Source of the DNA: Mollicutes bacterium
Lineage (GTDB): Bacteria; Bacillota_I; Bacilli_A; RF39; UBA660
Assembly (NCBI GenBank): GCA_012520435.1
Contig: JAAYOI010000017.1
Coordinates: 1-32,930 of the forward strand
DNA: 32,930 nt
Reading direction: 5' to 3'
A program made the position numbers and the translations under genes. The notes under the pieces were generated by a model that saw nothing but the letters and a program-made list of their open reading frames with translations, searched no databases and was not told the origin of the DNA. Shown here in pieces: positions 9,612-18,178 of this stretch; within the stretch, counting starts at the first letter, position 1, and each line of letters begins with the position of its first letter.

Positions 9612-10517
9612 ATGAATACGGGTTTACTTTTATTATTAGTTTCACTTATCTTAATTTTCATCATTGTCTATCGAAGAAATAGTGGAGAAAATGTATACAA
9701 ATATATCGTTAGACAAGTTGGTGTAGTTTATGATAAATATGCCCCTTATTCATTTAAAGTAGTTAGAGAAAAAGTTAAAGAATTAGGTCAAGAATATACA
9801 CCGAGACAATATACGATTCAGGTTACAATTTTTGCAATTGGTGCCTTAATTATTTCTTATATGTATTTTTATAATTTAGTTTTGTCTATTATTTATATGA
9901 TTTTAGCTATTAGTGTAATACCTTATTTAACTTATTTAAGATGTAAAAGAATATATAGCGAATTTATATTTGAGCAAATTCAAGTATATACTACTAACGT
10001 TATTATGGAATTTGCTACAACACAATCATTTGTTAAAGCATTAGAAGGAGTTTATGAATCAGGAGTATTGGAAGATCCTATAAAAAAAGATGTTAAAGTA
10101 ATGATTGATTTAGCATACGAACATGGAACGATTGTACCTTCAATTGAGTATATGAATAAAAATTATGATTATTATATTGTACGTAATTTGCACCAATTGT
10201 TTTATCAAATAACTACTGAAGGTTCTAGAGATGCAGGTGCTGCTTTAGAAAATATGTCTTTAGATATTGATATGCTTGTTGAAGGTGTTTATCGTGATAG
10301 AATGGATCGTGCTGCTTTTCATAAGAGATTTGTTCAATTTGGGATAGTATTATATTTGATGGTTATGTTAGTTCAATTCTTATTAGGTGTGGAAACATAT
10401 ATTAAAATGTTAGATAATGCCTTGGTTCAATTGTTGTTGCATGGAATTATTATTATTAATACATTTTTTCTATTAAGAGGGGAAAAATATTATAATGAAG
10501 ATGTAGGTGCTGAATAA
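9612..10517 (+). CDS. TadB-like type II secretion F-domain membrane protein
   Basis: Multi-TM architecture, cytoplasmic T2SSF-type region (EFATTQSFVKALEGVYESGVLEDPIKKDVKVMIDLAYEHG), directly downstream of tadA. Confidence 0.75.
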   Translation: MNTGLLLLLVSLILIFIIVYRRNSGENVYKYIVRQVGVVYDKYAPYSFKVVREKVKELGQEYTPRQYTIQVTIFAIGALIISYMYFYNLVLSIIYMILAISVIPYLTYLRCKRIYSEFIFEQIQVYTTNVIMEFATTQSFVKALEGVYESGVLEDPIKKDVKVMIDLAYEHGTIVPSIEYMNKNYDYYIVRNLHQLFYQITTEGSRDAGAALENMSLDIDMLVEGVYRDRMDRAAFHKRFVQFGIVLYLMVMLVQFLLGVETYIKMLDNALVQLLLHGIIIINTFFLLRGEKYYNEDVGAE

Positions 10518-11299
10518 TGGAATTTATATTAATTGCAATTATTCTAATTTATATATTAGAAGTAAATAGAACAATTGATACCAAGAAATTTATTGAAGAT
10601 GCAGAACCATATTTTAAATTTTTAACGGAAGATGATTATGTTTTCTTATTAAGAGTTAAATATGGTTCAGAAGTTGATGTCGATAAATTTTATCGTAAAC
10701 GTATTAGAGATGGACTTATTATAATAGTGTTTATGTTATTTCTCTTTTTATCAAATTTAAATTTTATTAATATTATATTTGCATTTATTATAGGTTATGT
10801 GGTTTTTAAAGTACCGTATATACAAATTCAAAGGTATTATAAAAATAATCTTCATAGAATTAATTTAATGTTGCCATATTATTTAAAAGGTTTAGAAATT
10901 TTAATTCAACATTATACAGTTCCTGTAGCTTTGGCAAAATCAATTGAAACTGCACCCGACATTTTTAAGCCGGGTTTAAGAAAGTTAATAGGGAGAATTG
11001 AAGCTGGGGATTCAACTGTTGATCCTTATATGGATTTTGCGAAAGAATACCCAGTTAGAGATTCAATGCGTATGATGCGTTTATTATATCGTTTAAGTTT
11101 AGGAAATCAAGAAAACAAACAGGAACAATTAATGATGTTTTCAAGAACGGTATCAGTTTTACAAAATAAATCACGTGAACAAAAATATAAAGATCGTTTA
11201 GATAGAATGGAAAGCCAAACAATGACAATGCTTGCTACAACAGGTGGTGGTATTCTAATATTATTACTACTGTCAATGATGATGATGTTGCAGTTCTAA
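10517..11299 (+). CDS. TadC-like type II secretion F-domain membrane protein
   Basis: Overlaps the upstream stop (TAATG); two TM regions flanking LPYYLKGLEILIQHYTVPVALAKSIETAPDIFKPGLRKLIGRIEAGDS. Confidence 0.7.
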   Translation: MEFILIAIILIYILEVNRTIDTKKFIEDAEPYFKFLTEDDYVFLLRVKYGSEVDVDKFYRKRIRDGLIIIVFMLFLFLSNLNFINIIFAFIIGYVVFKVPYIQIQRYYKNNLHRINLMLPYYLKGLEILIQHYTVPVALAKSIETAPDIFKPGLRKLIGRIEAGDSTVDPYMDFAKEYPVRDSMRMMRLLYRLSLGNQENKQEQLMMFSRTVSVLQNKSREQKYKDRLDRMESQTMTMLATTGGGILILLLLSMMMMLQF

Positions 11300-11302
11300 C
11301 AC

Positions 11303-11331
11303 TTGTGAAAATTGGTAAAATATGCTATAAT
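11303..11331 (+). promoter_or_regulatory. Strong-looking promoter in front of pilin-like gene (TTGTGA-N17-TATAAT, extended -10)
   Basis: ttgtga 11303-11308, 17-nt spacer, tgcTATAAT with TATAAT 11326-11331. Confidence 0.7.
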
Positions 11332-11366
11332 TATAATACTTAGAACATGAAAAAGGTGGTGATATA

Positions 11367-11588
11367 ATGAAAGAAGCTGCTGGAGAAGCAAATTTAACGG
11401 TAGTTGCAATTATATTAATTGGTGTAATTGCAGCTGTTGTAACACCATTAATTACTAATATGGTGAATACCTCTAAAGAAAAATCATGCTGTACAACAGC
11501 TGGTGGTGTATGGAAAAATAATAGATGTCAAAATACTAGTGCAAATACTTTTGATAATGCAACTTATCAAGCATGTCTTAGTGGATAG
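11367..11588 (+). CDS. Flp-like small pilin candidate
   Basis: 73 aa; MKEAAGEANLTVVAIILIGVIAAVVTPLITNMV hydrophobic N-terminus; 4 Cys in the C-terminal part; SD aggtggtgat; own promoter. Confidence 0.65.
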   Translation: MKEAAGEANLTVVAIILIGVIAAVVTPLITNMVNTSKEKSCCTTAGGVWKNNRCQNTSANTFDNATYQACLSG

Positions 11589-11599
11589 GTGAGAATTAA

Positions 11600-12031
11600 A
11601 TGCGAGAAGGAATAGGAAGTATCTTTTTATATAATTTAATAGCGATTTTTATCGTGCTAATTTTTGCGTTCATAGCTGGTACCGTAGTTTATTATAAAGC
11701 TTTTAAAGTAAACAATATGATAGTAAGTGCTATTGAAAAATATGAAGGTTATAATAATTTATCCGCTAAAGAAATTGATCAAAAATTAGGTACTATAGGA
11801 TATCAAACCACATCTAAACATAAATGTTATAAAAAGAATGGCAAAACAGCTTTGGAATATGTATCTACCAATCGTGGTATTTTTGATTATTGTGTTTATG
11901 AGTTTAATGAAGGCAATAATTTTCGTTCGTATGGAGTTATGACTTTTATTACAATCGATATGCCAGTAATTGGTGGTGTTTTAAAATTGCCTGTTTATTC
12001 GAAAACTAAATTATTATATAATTTTGGCTAA
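11600..12031 (+). CDS. Pilin-like/TadE-F-like single-TM protein, paralog 1
   Basis: N-terminal TM; shares NLI..FI, KV.N.I...IEK, TIGY, YCVY.F, IG, PVY..TK with the next ORF. Confidence 0.6.
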   Translation: MREGIGSIFLYNLIAIFIVLIFAFIAGTVVYYKAFKVNNMIVSAIEKYEGYNNLSAKEIDQKLGTIGYQTTSKHKCYKKNGKTALEYVSTNRGIFDYCVYEFNEGNNFRSYGVMTFITIDMPVIGGVLKLPVYSKTKLLYNFG

Positions 12032-12044
12032 AGGGTGAAGATGT

Positions 12045-12488
12045 ATGAGAGAATCAATAAGCAATACTTTTATTTTTAATTTGATACTAGTATTTATTAC
12101 AATTTTAATTGTACTTTTAGTTGGTTCTCTTAGTTACTCTAAAGCCTATAAAGTAAAAAATAAGATTATTGAGATAATTGAAAAACATAATTCATATGAA
12201 GCTGCACGTGAAGATATTAGTAATGTATTAAAAACTATTGGATATCGTGTCAATCGTACAGGACAACAAAATTGTCGACCTCAAACAAATGATGGAGGTC
12301 AAAGTGTGTATGCGATTAATAAAAATAGTGATTATCGCTATTGTGTTTATCCATTTAGTACAGCGCGTGGTAGATATTATCGTGTTGTAGCATACATGTA
12401 TTTTGACATACCAATTATTGGTAGAGAGATTGAGATTCCTGTTTATGGGGAAACGAAAATCATTTATGAATTAAATGAGCCTAGTTAA
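12045..12488 (+). CDS. Pilin-like/TadE-F-like single-TM protein, paralog 2
   Basis: Same architecture and motifs as 11600..12031. Confidence 0.6.
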   Translation: MRESISNTFIFNLILVFITILIVLLVGSLSYSKAYKVKNKIIEIIEKHNSYEAAREDISNVLKTIGYRVNRTGQQNCRPQTNDGGQSVYAINKNSDYRYCVYPFSTARGRYYRVVAYMYFDIPIIGREIEIPVYGETKIIYELNEPS

Positions 12489-12500
12489 GAAGGTGAAACA

Positions 12501-13502
12501 ATGAACGTAATAATTGCAAATAAATACCAGTCAATGTTACAAAGCCTTAATATAGATGTAATTAAAAGTCTTAATGGAGAGTTTGAAGTAGAGGAAATAA
12601 TTTCAACTTTTCAAAATTTTTACTATCAAAGAATGATTCTTGATATTACAGCTATAAAAAATTATAAAGATATTAAAACATTACAAAAATTATCGATTGC
12701 CCTAGATATGGATAAAATTATTTTAGTATTAGATGATGATCCAGAAAGTACATCTCCGGATTATTTATCGAAACTAATTTCTTTAGGAATATATAATTTT
12801 ACCCGAAATATTGAGGGCATTATGTATTTATATCATAATCCTAATAGTTATCGTGATGTGGCTCATATTCATCAAATTGAAGATTTAAAAACAGAAGAAA
12901 AAAGTCCAACAGTTGTTAATGCTCCACTACATGGTGGAGTTCGTATTATTGGAATAAAAAATGTTACTAAGCAATCTGGAGCAACCACTTTAACTTACTT
13001 GATGAAAAAACAACTTCAAAAGAATTATTCAGTGATTGCTATTGAGGTTGAAAAACGTGATTTTGCGTATTTTAAAGAAAAAGATATGTTTAGTGTGCCT
13101 GCAAGTGAAGTAGGTAATATGATTGCTAAACATAGTGATTTTGATGTTATTCTAATAGATACCAATAATAATGTTTCGGCCGAGACATTATGCCATGATA
13201 TTATCTATTTAATTGAGCCATCAGTTATCAAATTAAATCATCTTACAGCTATTGATGGTAAAATTTTAGATCAATTAAAAAATAAGAAAGTTGTTTTAAA
13301 TCAAAGCATGTTAAGTTCTAAAGATGTTTTGGACTTTGAATATGAGTCTCGTTTAAAAATTTTTTTCAATATGCCACCATTAAATGAAAGAGAAAAAGAT
13401 ATTCATATATTAAATGTTTTTTTGACTAAATTAGGATTTGATCGTCAAAAGAGTCCGGAAACCGAAAAGAAAAATAAACTTTTGGGATTATTTAACATTT
13501 AA
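12501..13502 (+). CDS. CpaE/TadZ-like MinD/ParA-superfamily protein with atypical P-loop
   Basis: GGVRIIGIKNVTKQSGATTLTYLMKKQLQKNYSVIAIEVE ... FDVILIDTNNN; N-terminal receiver-like region; Tad-cluster context. Confidence 0.65.
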   Translation: MNVIIANKYQSMLQSLNIDVIKSLNGEFEVEEIISTFQNFYYQRMILDITAIKNYKDIKTLQKLSIALDMDKIILVLDDDPESTSPDYLSKLISLGIYNFTRNIEGIMYLYHNPNSYRDVAHIHQIEDLKTEEKSPTVVNAPLHGGVRIIGIKNVTKQSGATTLTYLMKKQLQKNYSVIAIEVEKRDFAYFKEKDMFSVPASEVGNMIAKHSDFDVILIDTNNNVSAETLCHDIIYLIEPSVIKLNHLTAIDGKILDQLKNKKVVLNQSMLSSKDVLDFEYESRLKIFFNMPPLNEREKDIHILNVFLTKLGFDRQKSPETEKKNKLLGLFNI

Positions 13503-13505
13503 ATA

Positions 13506-13534
13506 TTGACAAAGTCTTAAAAATACAGTATATT
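13506..13534 (+). promoter_or_regulatory. Consensus promoter TTGACA-N17-TATATT
   Basis: ttgaca 13506-13511, 17-nt spacer, tatatt 13529-13534; then gggaggt SD and ATG 13562. Confidence 0.75.
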
Positions 13535-13561
13535 TATATTAATTAGGGAGGTAATAATTAT

Positions 13562-13927
13562 ATGTTTATATTAGCAAAAGAAATAACATCAACTATTGCA
13601 GTAGGTTGTCGAGATTTTGCTGAAATTCCAATTCAAATAGCTGAAGTTGTTAGAACAGTTGTAAAACTTATTCAAGTTGGTATACCTATCTTATTAATTA
13701 TTTTTGGAATGTTAGATTTAGGTAAAGCAGTTATGGCACAAAAAGAAGATGAAATTAAGAAAAGTCAACAAACTTTTATTAAAAGAATAATTGCTGCTGC
13801 AGTTGTATTTTTTGTAGTTGTAATTGTTCAATTAGTAGTAGGTATTGTTGCACCAAAGCAAAAAGATAAAGATGGTAATATAAAGAATAATATTTGGAGT
13901 TGTGTAGAAGAATTTGTTAGATGGTAA
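13562..13927 (+). CDS. Small two-TM VirB2/TrbC-like (T4SS pilin-like) protein
   Basis: VRTVVKLIQVGIPILLIIFGMLDLGKAVMAQKEDEIKKSQQTFIKRIIAAAVVFFVVVIVQLVVGIV: TM, short basic loop, TM; near VirB6/VirB4-like genes. Confidence 0.6.
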   Translation: MFILAKEITSTIAVGCRDFAEIPIQIAEVVRTVVKLIQVGIPILLIIFGMLDLGKAVMAQKEDEIKKSQQTFIKRIIAAAVVFFVVVIVQLVVGIVAPKQKDKDGNIKNNIWSCVEEFVRW

Positions 13928-13942
13928 TGACAAAAAGGTAAT

Positions 13943-13980
13943 AAAAAAACAATAATAACTATTTATTATTGTTTTTTTTT
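13943..13980 (+). terminator. Intrinsic terminator after VirB2-like gene
   Basis: aaaaaacaataataa-ctat-ttattattgttttttttt stem with poly-T tail. Confidence 0.75.
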
Positions 13981-13981
13981 G

Positions 13982-13990
13982 TGCTATAAT
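13982..13990 (+). promoter_or_regulatory. Extended -10 element (tgcTATAAT) for the next gene
   Basis: TATAAT 13985-13990 preceded by TGc; no clear -35, and the upstream region overlaps the terminator tail. Confidence 0.45.
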
Positions 13991-14030
13991 ATATGTGTGA
14001 AATTATCGAAAGTGGGAGAGTTGTTAATAT

Positions 14031-15722
14031 ATGAAAATATTTAAAAATATATGTTTAATTGGATTATTGATTTTATGTTTTATCAAAATTGATGTTGTTA
14101 GTGCTGATGAACCGGAATTTTATACAAAGATGACATGTAATTATAGTCGTATTAGTAATAAAAATGAAAAAATTACGATAGATAAAATGTATACTAGTGA
14201 TGGTATTGTTTGGAAAACAAGTAATGCAGATATAAAAAAAGCAATTGAAATCATGAAAAAACCTGAAGGTTTGTGGGAGGAAATTCAAAATTTTATTATA
14301 AACATTTCTAATTCACTTGCTAGAATTTTTAGTCCAGATTATGATTTAATATATAGTTTTCAAATATATGATTCTACTACTGAATGTCCATCTATAATAG
14401 TGTATATGGATTCTTTACTTTTTGGTGGTGTTGTAGGTTTTTATGATGACAAAAATATGTCTGAAGATAAATCAATTAAAAATCAAGATGAAAAAGGTTC
14501 TATTTTGTTCTCCCCATTTAAAGCATATGTATTAAATAGTTCAACTCATTCAGAAGAAGATATATATAATGAGTTACCAATTTGTGAGTATCGTACAGAT
14601 GAAACCAGTTCAACTAATAATGAATATTATACTTTAACTTTTACCCCTATTTTTGAATATAAAAAGATTACACCTAAAGGGAAAAATGTATTAACACTTA
14701 CTTATAATGCTACAGTAAAAGAAAACAAATGGGAAAGTGCTAAAAAACCATCGTTTGCAACGGGAAATGCTTCATTTTTAGTTTGTCCAGAATATGCAAG
14801 TTATAATGCTTACAGAAATGAATATATTTTGACTAATCAAAAAAAGTCTAAATCTGAAAATTGGAAAAAAGCAGCAGATGATAAGAATTTAAAAGTATTA
14901 TCAAGATATTATGATTTTTCATCTCAATTAAGTGTATTAGATGGAATAAAGGAAAATTATAGAGATGAGTGGATGGAAAATTTTACAAATTTATACAGTC
15001 ATCTTAATGGATTCTTTAATTCTTGTAATGAAGAAGTAACCCTTTATAAAGATAAAAATTTAGATTCTAAGAGAATGAAAAATTATCAGCAAAAAAATAG
15101 TGAACTTTTTAATAGAACTTTAAGTGTAATTAATAAAATTAAATTAGATAATAACTATACTATTAAAGATATTATGGATAAAAATATGACTTCAAAAATA
15201 TATGTTGATATTAAGACTAAATATGATGAAATTCTTGATTATTTTGAAGAAAGAAATGAAAGGTTTGGAATTTTATATGAATGTACATATGAAAAATTAT
15301 TAAAACAAGGGGATTTGAGTGATGAAGAAAAGCAAGCGTTAAAAAAAGAATATAAAGAGTATGAAGAAAATATGGCAGCAATGAATAAAGAATTAAAAAA
15401 AATAAAACTAGGACTTAATATTGATGTTAGTGATTTGGATTGTAGTTATTTATTAGATGAAGAGTTACTTGAATGGGTAAGAAAAGCTTTTACTTTTATT
15501 CAAATTGGTGGAGTAATTTTAGTTGTTATTTTAGGTATGATTGATTTTGGTAGGGCAGTTACTTCTACTGATGAAAAAGAAGATATCAAAAAGGCATGGC
15601 AAAGATTTGTTAAAAGACTTATTGCTGTTGGATGTTTAATATTGTTACCATTCATTATTGAGTTTGTTCTTAATTTGGTTGATATACCAGGTTTAACTAA
15701 TAAAAATCCGCTATGCAAATAG
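14031..15722 (+). CDS. Exported protein with large ectodomain fused to a C-terminal VirB2-like two-TM domain
   Basis: Signal peptide KNICLIGLLILCFIKIDVVSA; C-terminal VRKAFTFIQIGGVILVVILGMIDFGRAVTSTDEKEDIKKAWQRFVKRLIAVGCLILLPFIIEFVLNLV aligns by eye with 13562..13927. Confidence 0.7.
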   Translation: MKIFKNICLIGLLILCFIKIDVVSADEPEFYTKMTCNYSRISNKNEKITIDKMYTSDGIVWKTSNADIKKAIEIMKKPEGLWEEIQNFIINISNSLARIFSPDYDLIYSFQIYDSTTECPSIIVYMDSLLFGGVVGFYDDKNMSEDKSIKNQDEKGSILFSPFKAYVLNSSTHSEEDIYNELPICEYRTDETSSTNNEYYTLTFTPIFEYKKITPKGKNVLTLTYNATVKENKWESAKKPSFATGNASFLVCPEYASYNAYRNEYILTNQKKSKSENWKKAADDKNLKVLSRYYDFSSQLSVLDGIKENYRDEWMENFTNLYSHLNGFFNSCNEEVTLYKDKNLDSKRMKNYQQKNSELFNRTLSVINKIKLDNNYTIKDIMDKNMTSKIYVDIKTKYDEILDYFEERNERFGILYECTYEKLLKQGDLSDEEKQALKKEYKEYEENMAAMNKELKKIKLGLNIDVSDLDCSYLLDEELLEWVRKAFTFIQIGGVILVVILGMIDFGRAVTSTDEKEDIKKAWQRFVKRLIAVGCLILLPFIIEFVLNLVDIPGLTNKNPLCK

Positions 15723-15737
15723 AAGGGTGGCGATAAT

Positions 15738-17699
15738 ATGCATATGTTTGAAAGTGTATTTAGGTTTTTATTTGCATGGTTAGATAAAATTGTTGGATGG
15801 TTAATAATGCAAGGATATAACATGTTTGAAATTATTTCAGACATCAATATTTTTGGTGGAAAAATTTATGGAGCAGATTCAGAGATAGATATAACTGCAA
15901 TAGATATATTTAATAAGCGTATATATGCTTTGTTAGCTATATTTATGCTTTTTAAATTAGCTTTTTCATTAATAACATATATTCTTAATCCTGATGAACT
16001 TACAGATAAAAATAAAGGTGCTAGTAAGATAATTAGGAATGTTATAGTAGTTTTATTATTAATTATTTCAGTTCCTTATATTTTTAGAGTAGCTTTTGAT
16101 TTTCAAGGTATGATTGTTAGGAAGAATGTTATTAACAAATTGATCTTAGGGGTAGAAACAGTTGATTTTAATGAAGTAAAACCAGGACAACTTATGGCAT
16201 TTACTGTTTTTTCAGCTTTTGTTAGACCCAATCCTAATTATCCTGGTATGGTAGAAAACTGTGGTGACATATATTCACATAGAACTAGTGATGAATTGTT
16301 GACAAAAGATTGTAAGGATTTCTTGCATAAAAATGGCCATGATGATGTGATAGATCCTTTAGAAGTTGCTATTGCTAACTATGATTATAACTCATTATTA
16401 AGATATGATGTTATAGTATATGCCAAAAAAGATAATCAATTTTTGTTTAATTATATACCTTTAATTTCAACTTTAGCAAGTGGAATTATAGCCTGGGTTT
16501 TAATAATGTTTTGTTTTGATATAGCTGTTCGTGTTGTAAAATTAGGATTTTTACAATTAATTGCTCCAATTCCAATTATATCGTATATAGATCCTAAAAG
16601 TTCAAAAGAAGGATTATTTAAAAAATGGACAAAAGTTTGTTTTTCAACTTATGCTGATCTTTTTCTTCGTTTGCTTGCTATTTCTTTTGCAGTTTTTGTT
16701 ATAGGTATTATTACTACTGGTCAAATGATTAGATATAGTACTAAAGAAACAATTACTATTGAAAATGTTGGAAGTTTAGAATGGACTTTTATTCAAATAT
16801 TTATTATTATTGGAGCATTATTGTTTGCTAAACAATTACCAAAATTGATTGAGGATTTAACAGGTTTTAAATTTGATACGAAATTTACTTTGAATCCAGT
16901 TAAAAAATTAGGAACTGTTCCTGTAATTGGTGGAGCAGCTGCTGCTGGATTAACTATGGCAGGTGCTGCAATAACGGGAGGTGTAGGAGCAGGCGCTCGT
17001 TTAATAGGAGCAGGATTTTCACGTATACCTAGTCCTTTTGCAAAAGATAAAGAAGCGGCTAGTGAAAGAGCTAAAGAACGATATGATCGTAATATGGAAA
17101 GAATGCGAACGGCTTTTGCTAGTAAAATGGCTGCTAGTTCTTATGCCGCAAGTCAAAGGTGGATAACTGCTGGATTGGGAGGTTCTGATAAAGTTGCTGA
17201 TGTTGATAGTGCAAGAAAGACTTTAAGAAAAATAAAAGCAGAACAAACCAAGAAAGAAATAGAAGGGCGTTTTCAAGGTCGTAGGTCAATGGTTGAATTA
17301 GATAAACTAAGAGAAAGAGGAAAAGTACTACATCAAAAAGTTAAAGCACAAGAAGGTTCTAATCTTAGCGAAGGTGAAATATTGTTTGGACATAATAAAG
17401 TATATCAACAATCATATGATGATGTTTCAAATGCTAAACAAGAAATGTATAGGTTAAAAAATGAAATGATGGTGGTAGAAAGCAACTATTCAGCGGCAGC
17501 AAGTCAAGGTGATCAAGCTGCAATGGAGCAGTATAAAAAACAATATGTTGAATTGGCTAAAGTAGCAGGCAAAACTGAAAGTAAATATAATTATTTGAAA
17601 GCAAAACATGAAGATGTTAGAAAAGTATATGTTGAAGATGCTAAAATTGAAGACGCATATGAAGCTTATGACAAGATGGATAAAAAAATAGAGGTTTAA
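15738..17699 (+). CDS. VirB6/TrbL-like polytopic membrane protein with charged C-terminal cytoplasmic domain
   Basis: Several TM segments, Gly/Ala-rich GGAAAAGLTMAGAAITGGVGAGARLIGAGF segment, long charged helical C-terminus; T4SS gene context. Confidence 0.7.
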   Translation: MHMFESVFRFLFAWLDKIVGWLIMQGYNMFEIISDINIFGGKIYGADSEIDITAIDIFNKRIYALLAIFMLFKLAFSLITYILNPDELTDKNKGASKIIRNVIVVLLLIISVPYIFRVAFDFQGMIVRKNVINKLILGVETVDFNEVKPGQLMAFTVFSAFVRPNPNYPGMVENCGDIYSHRTSDELLTKDCKDFLHKNGHDDVIDPLEVAIANYDYNSLLRYDVIVYAKKDNQFLFNYIPLISTLASGIIAWVLIMFCFDIAVRVVKLGFLQLIAPIPIISYIDPKSSKEGLFKKWTKVCFSTYADLFLRLLAISFAVFVIGIITTGQMIRYSTKETITIENVGSLEWTFIQIFIIIGALLFAKQLPKLIEDLTGFKFDTKFTLNPVKKLGTVPVIGGAAAAGLTMAGAAITGGVGAGARLIGAGFSRIPSPFAKDKEAASERAKERYDRNMERMRTAFASKMAASSYAASQRWITAGLGGSDKVADVDSARKTLRKIKAEQTKKEIEGRFQGRRSMVELDKLRERGKVLHQKVKAQEGSNLSEGEILFGHNKVYQQSYDDVSNAKQEMYRLKNEMMVVESNYSAAASQGDQAAMEQYKKQYVELAKVAGKTESKYNYLKAKHEDVRKVYVEDAKIEDAYEAYDKMDKKIEV

Positions 17700-17700
17700 A

Positions 17701-17823
17701 AGTACAGAACCAAGCATTGATAAAGAAACAGGTTATAAAATGACAGACAGTGGTATATTTCTTGCTCCTGGAGGTTTTAATAATAAACGTGATTCTGATG
17801 CGGATCCTAATTCTAATACATAA
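17701..17823 (+). other. Out-of-frame 40-codon extension, possible displaced C-terminus of the VirB6-like protein
   Basis: agt aca gaa ... aca taa reads STEPSIDKETGYKMTDSGIFLAPGGFNNKRDSDADPNSNT*, starting right after the TAA at 17697-17699 in the +1 frame. Confidence 0.45.
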
Positions 17824-17860
17824 AAATTTTTAATATAAAAAGAAAAGGGTGTGATACTAG

Positions 17861-18178
17861 ATGAACAATAATTATTTAATACCGGCTAATTCAAAGAAAT
17901 CTATATTATATTTTGGATTGTTTACTACATTTGATTTAATATTATTTGGTTCAGGATTAGGGTTATCATTAATATTAGTAATGATAATTCCCTTAGGTAA
18001 TTTCTTATTAGCCTTATTAGCAATCTCGCCTGGAGTTATATCTGGTTTTCTTGTCTTTCCTGTTCCATATTATCATAATGTATTAACTTTCCTTAAAAGT
18101 GTAATTAGATTTTATACAGAACGCCGTAAATATCCGTGGAAAGGTTGGTGTTTCCTAGATGAAAAAGAAAATAAGTAA
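17861..18178 (+). CDS. PrgI/VirB3-like small membrane protein
   Basis: Two hydrophobic segments and YHNVLTFLKSVIRFYTERRKYPWKGWCF; located directly upstream of VirB4; SD agggtgtgat. Confidence 0.65.
   Translation: MNNNYLIPANSKKSILYFGLFTTFDLILFGSGLGLSLILVMIIPLGNFLLALLAISPGVISGFLVFPVPYYHNVLTFLKSVIRFYTERRKYPWKGWCFLDEKENK

Noticed and set aside
15500-15847. Minus-strand 115-aa ORF
   Set aside because: Antisense to two supported CDSs and has no recognisable motif; same reasoning for minus ORFs at 547, 1675, 9464, 14073, 17490, 28534 and 28834.
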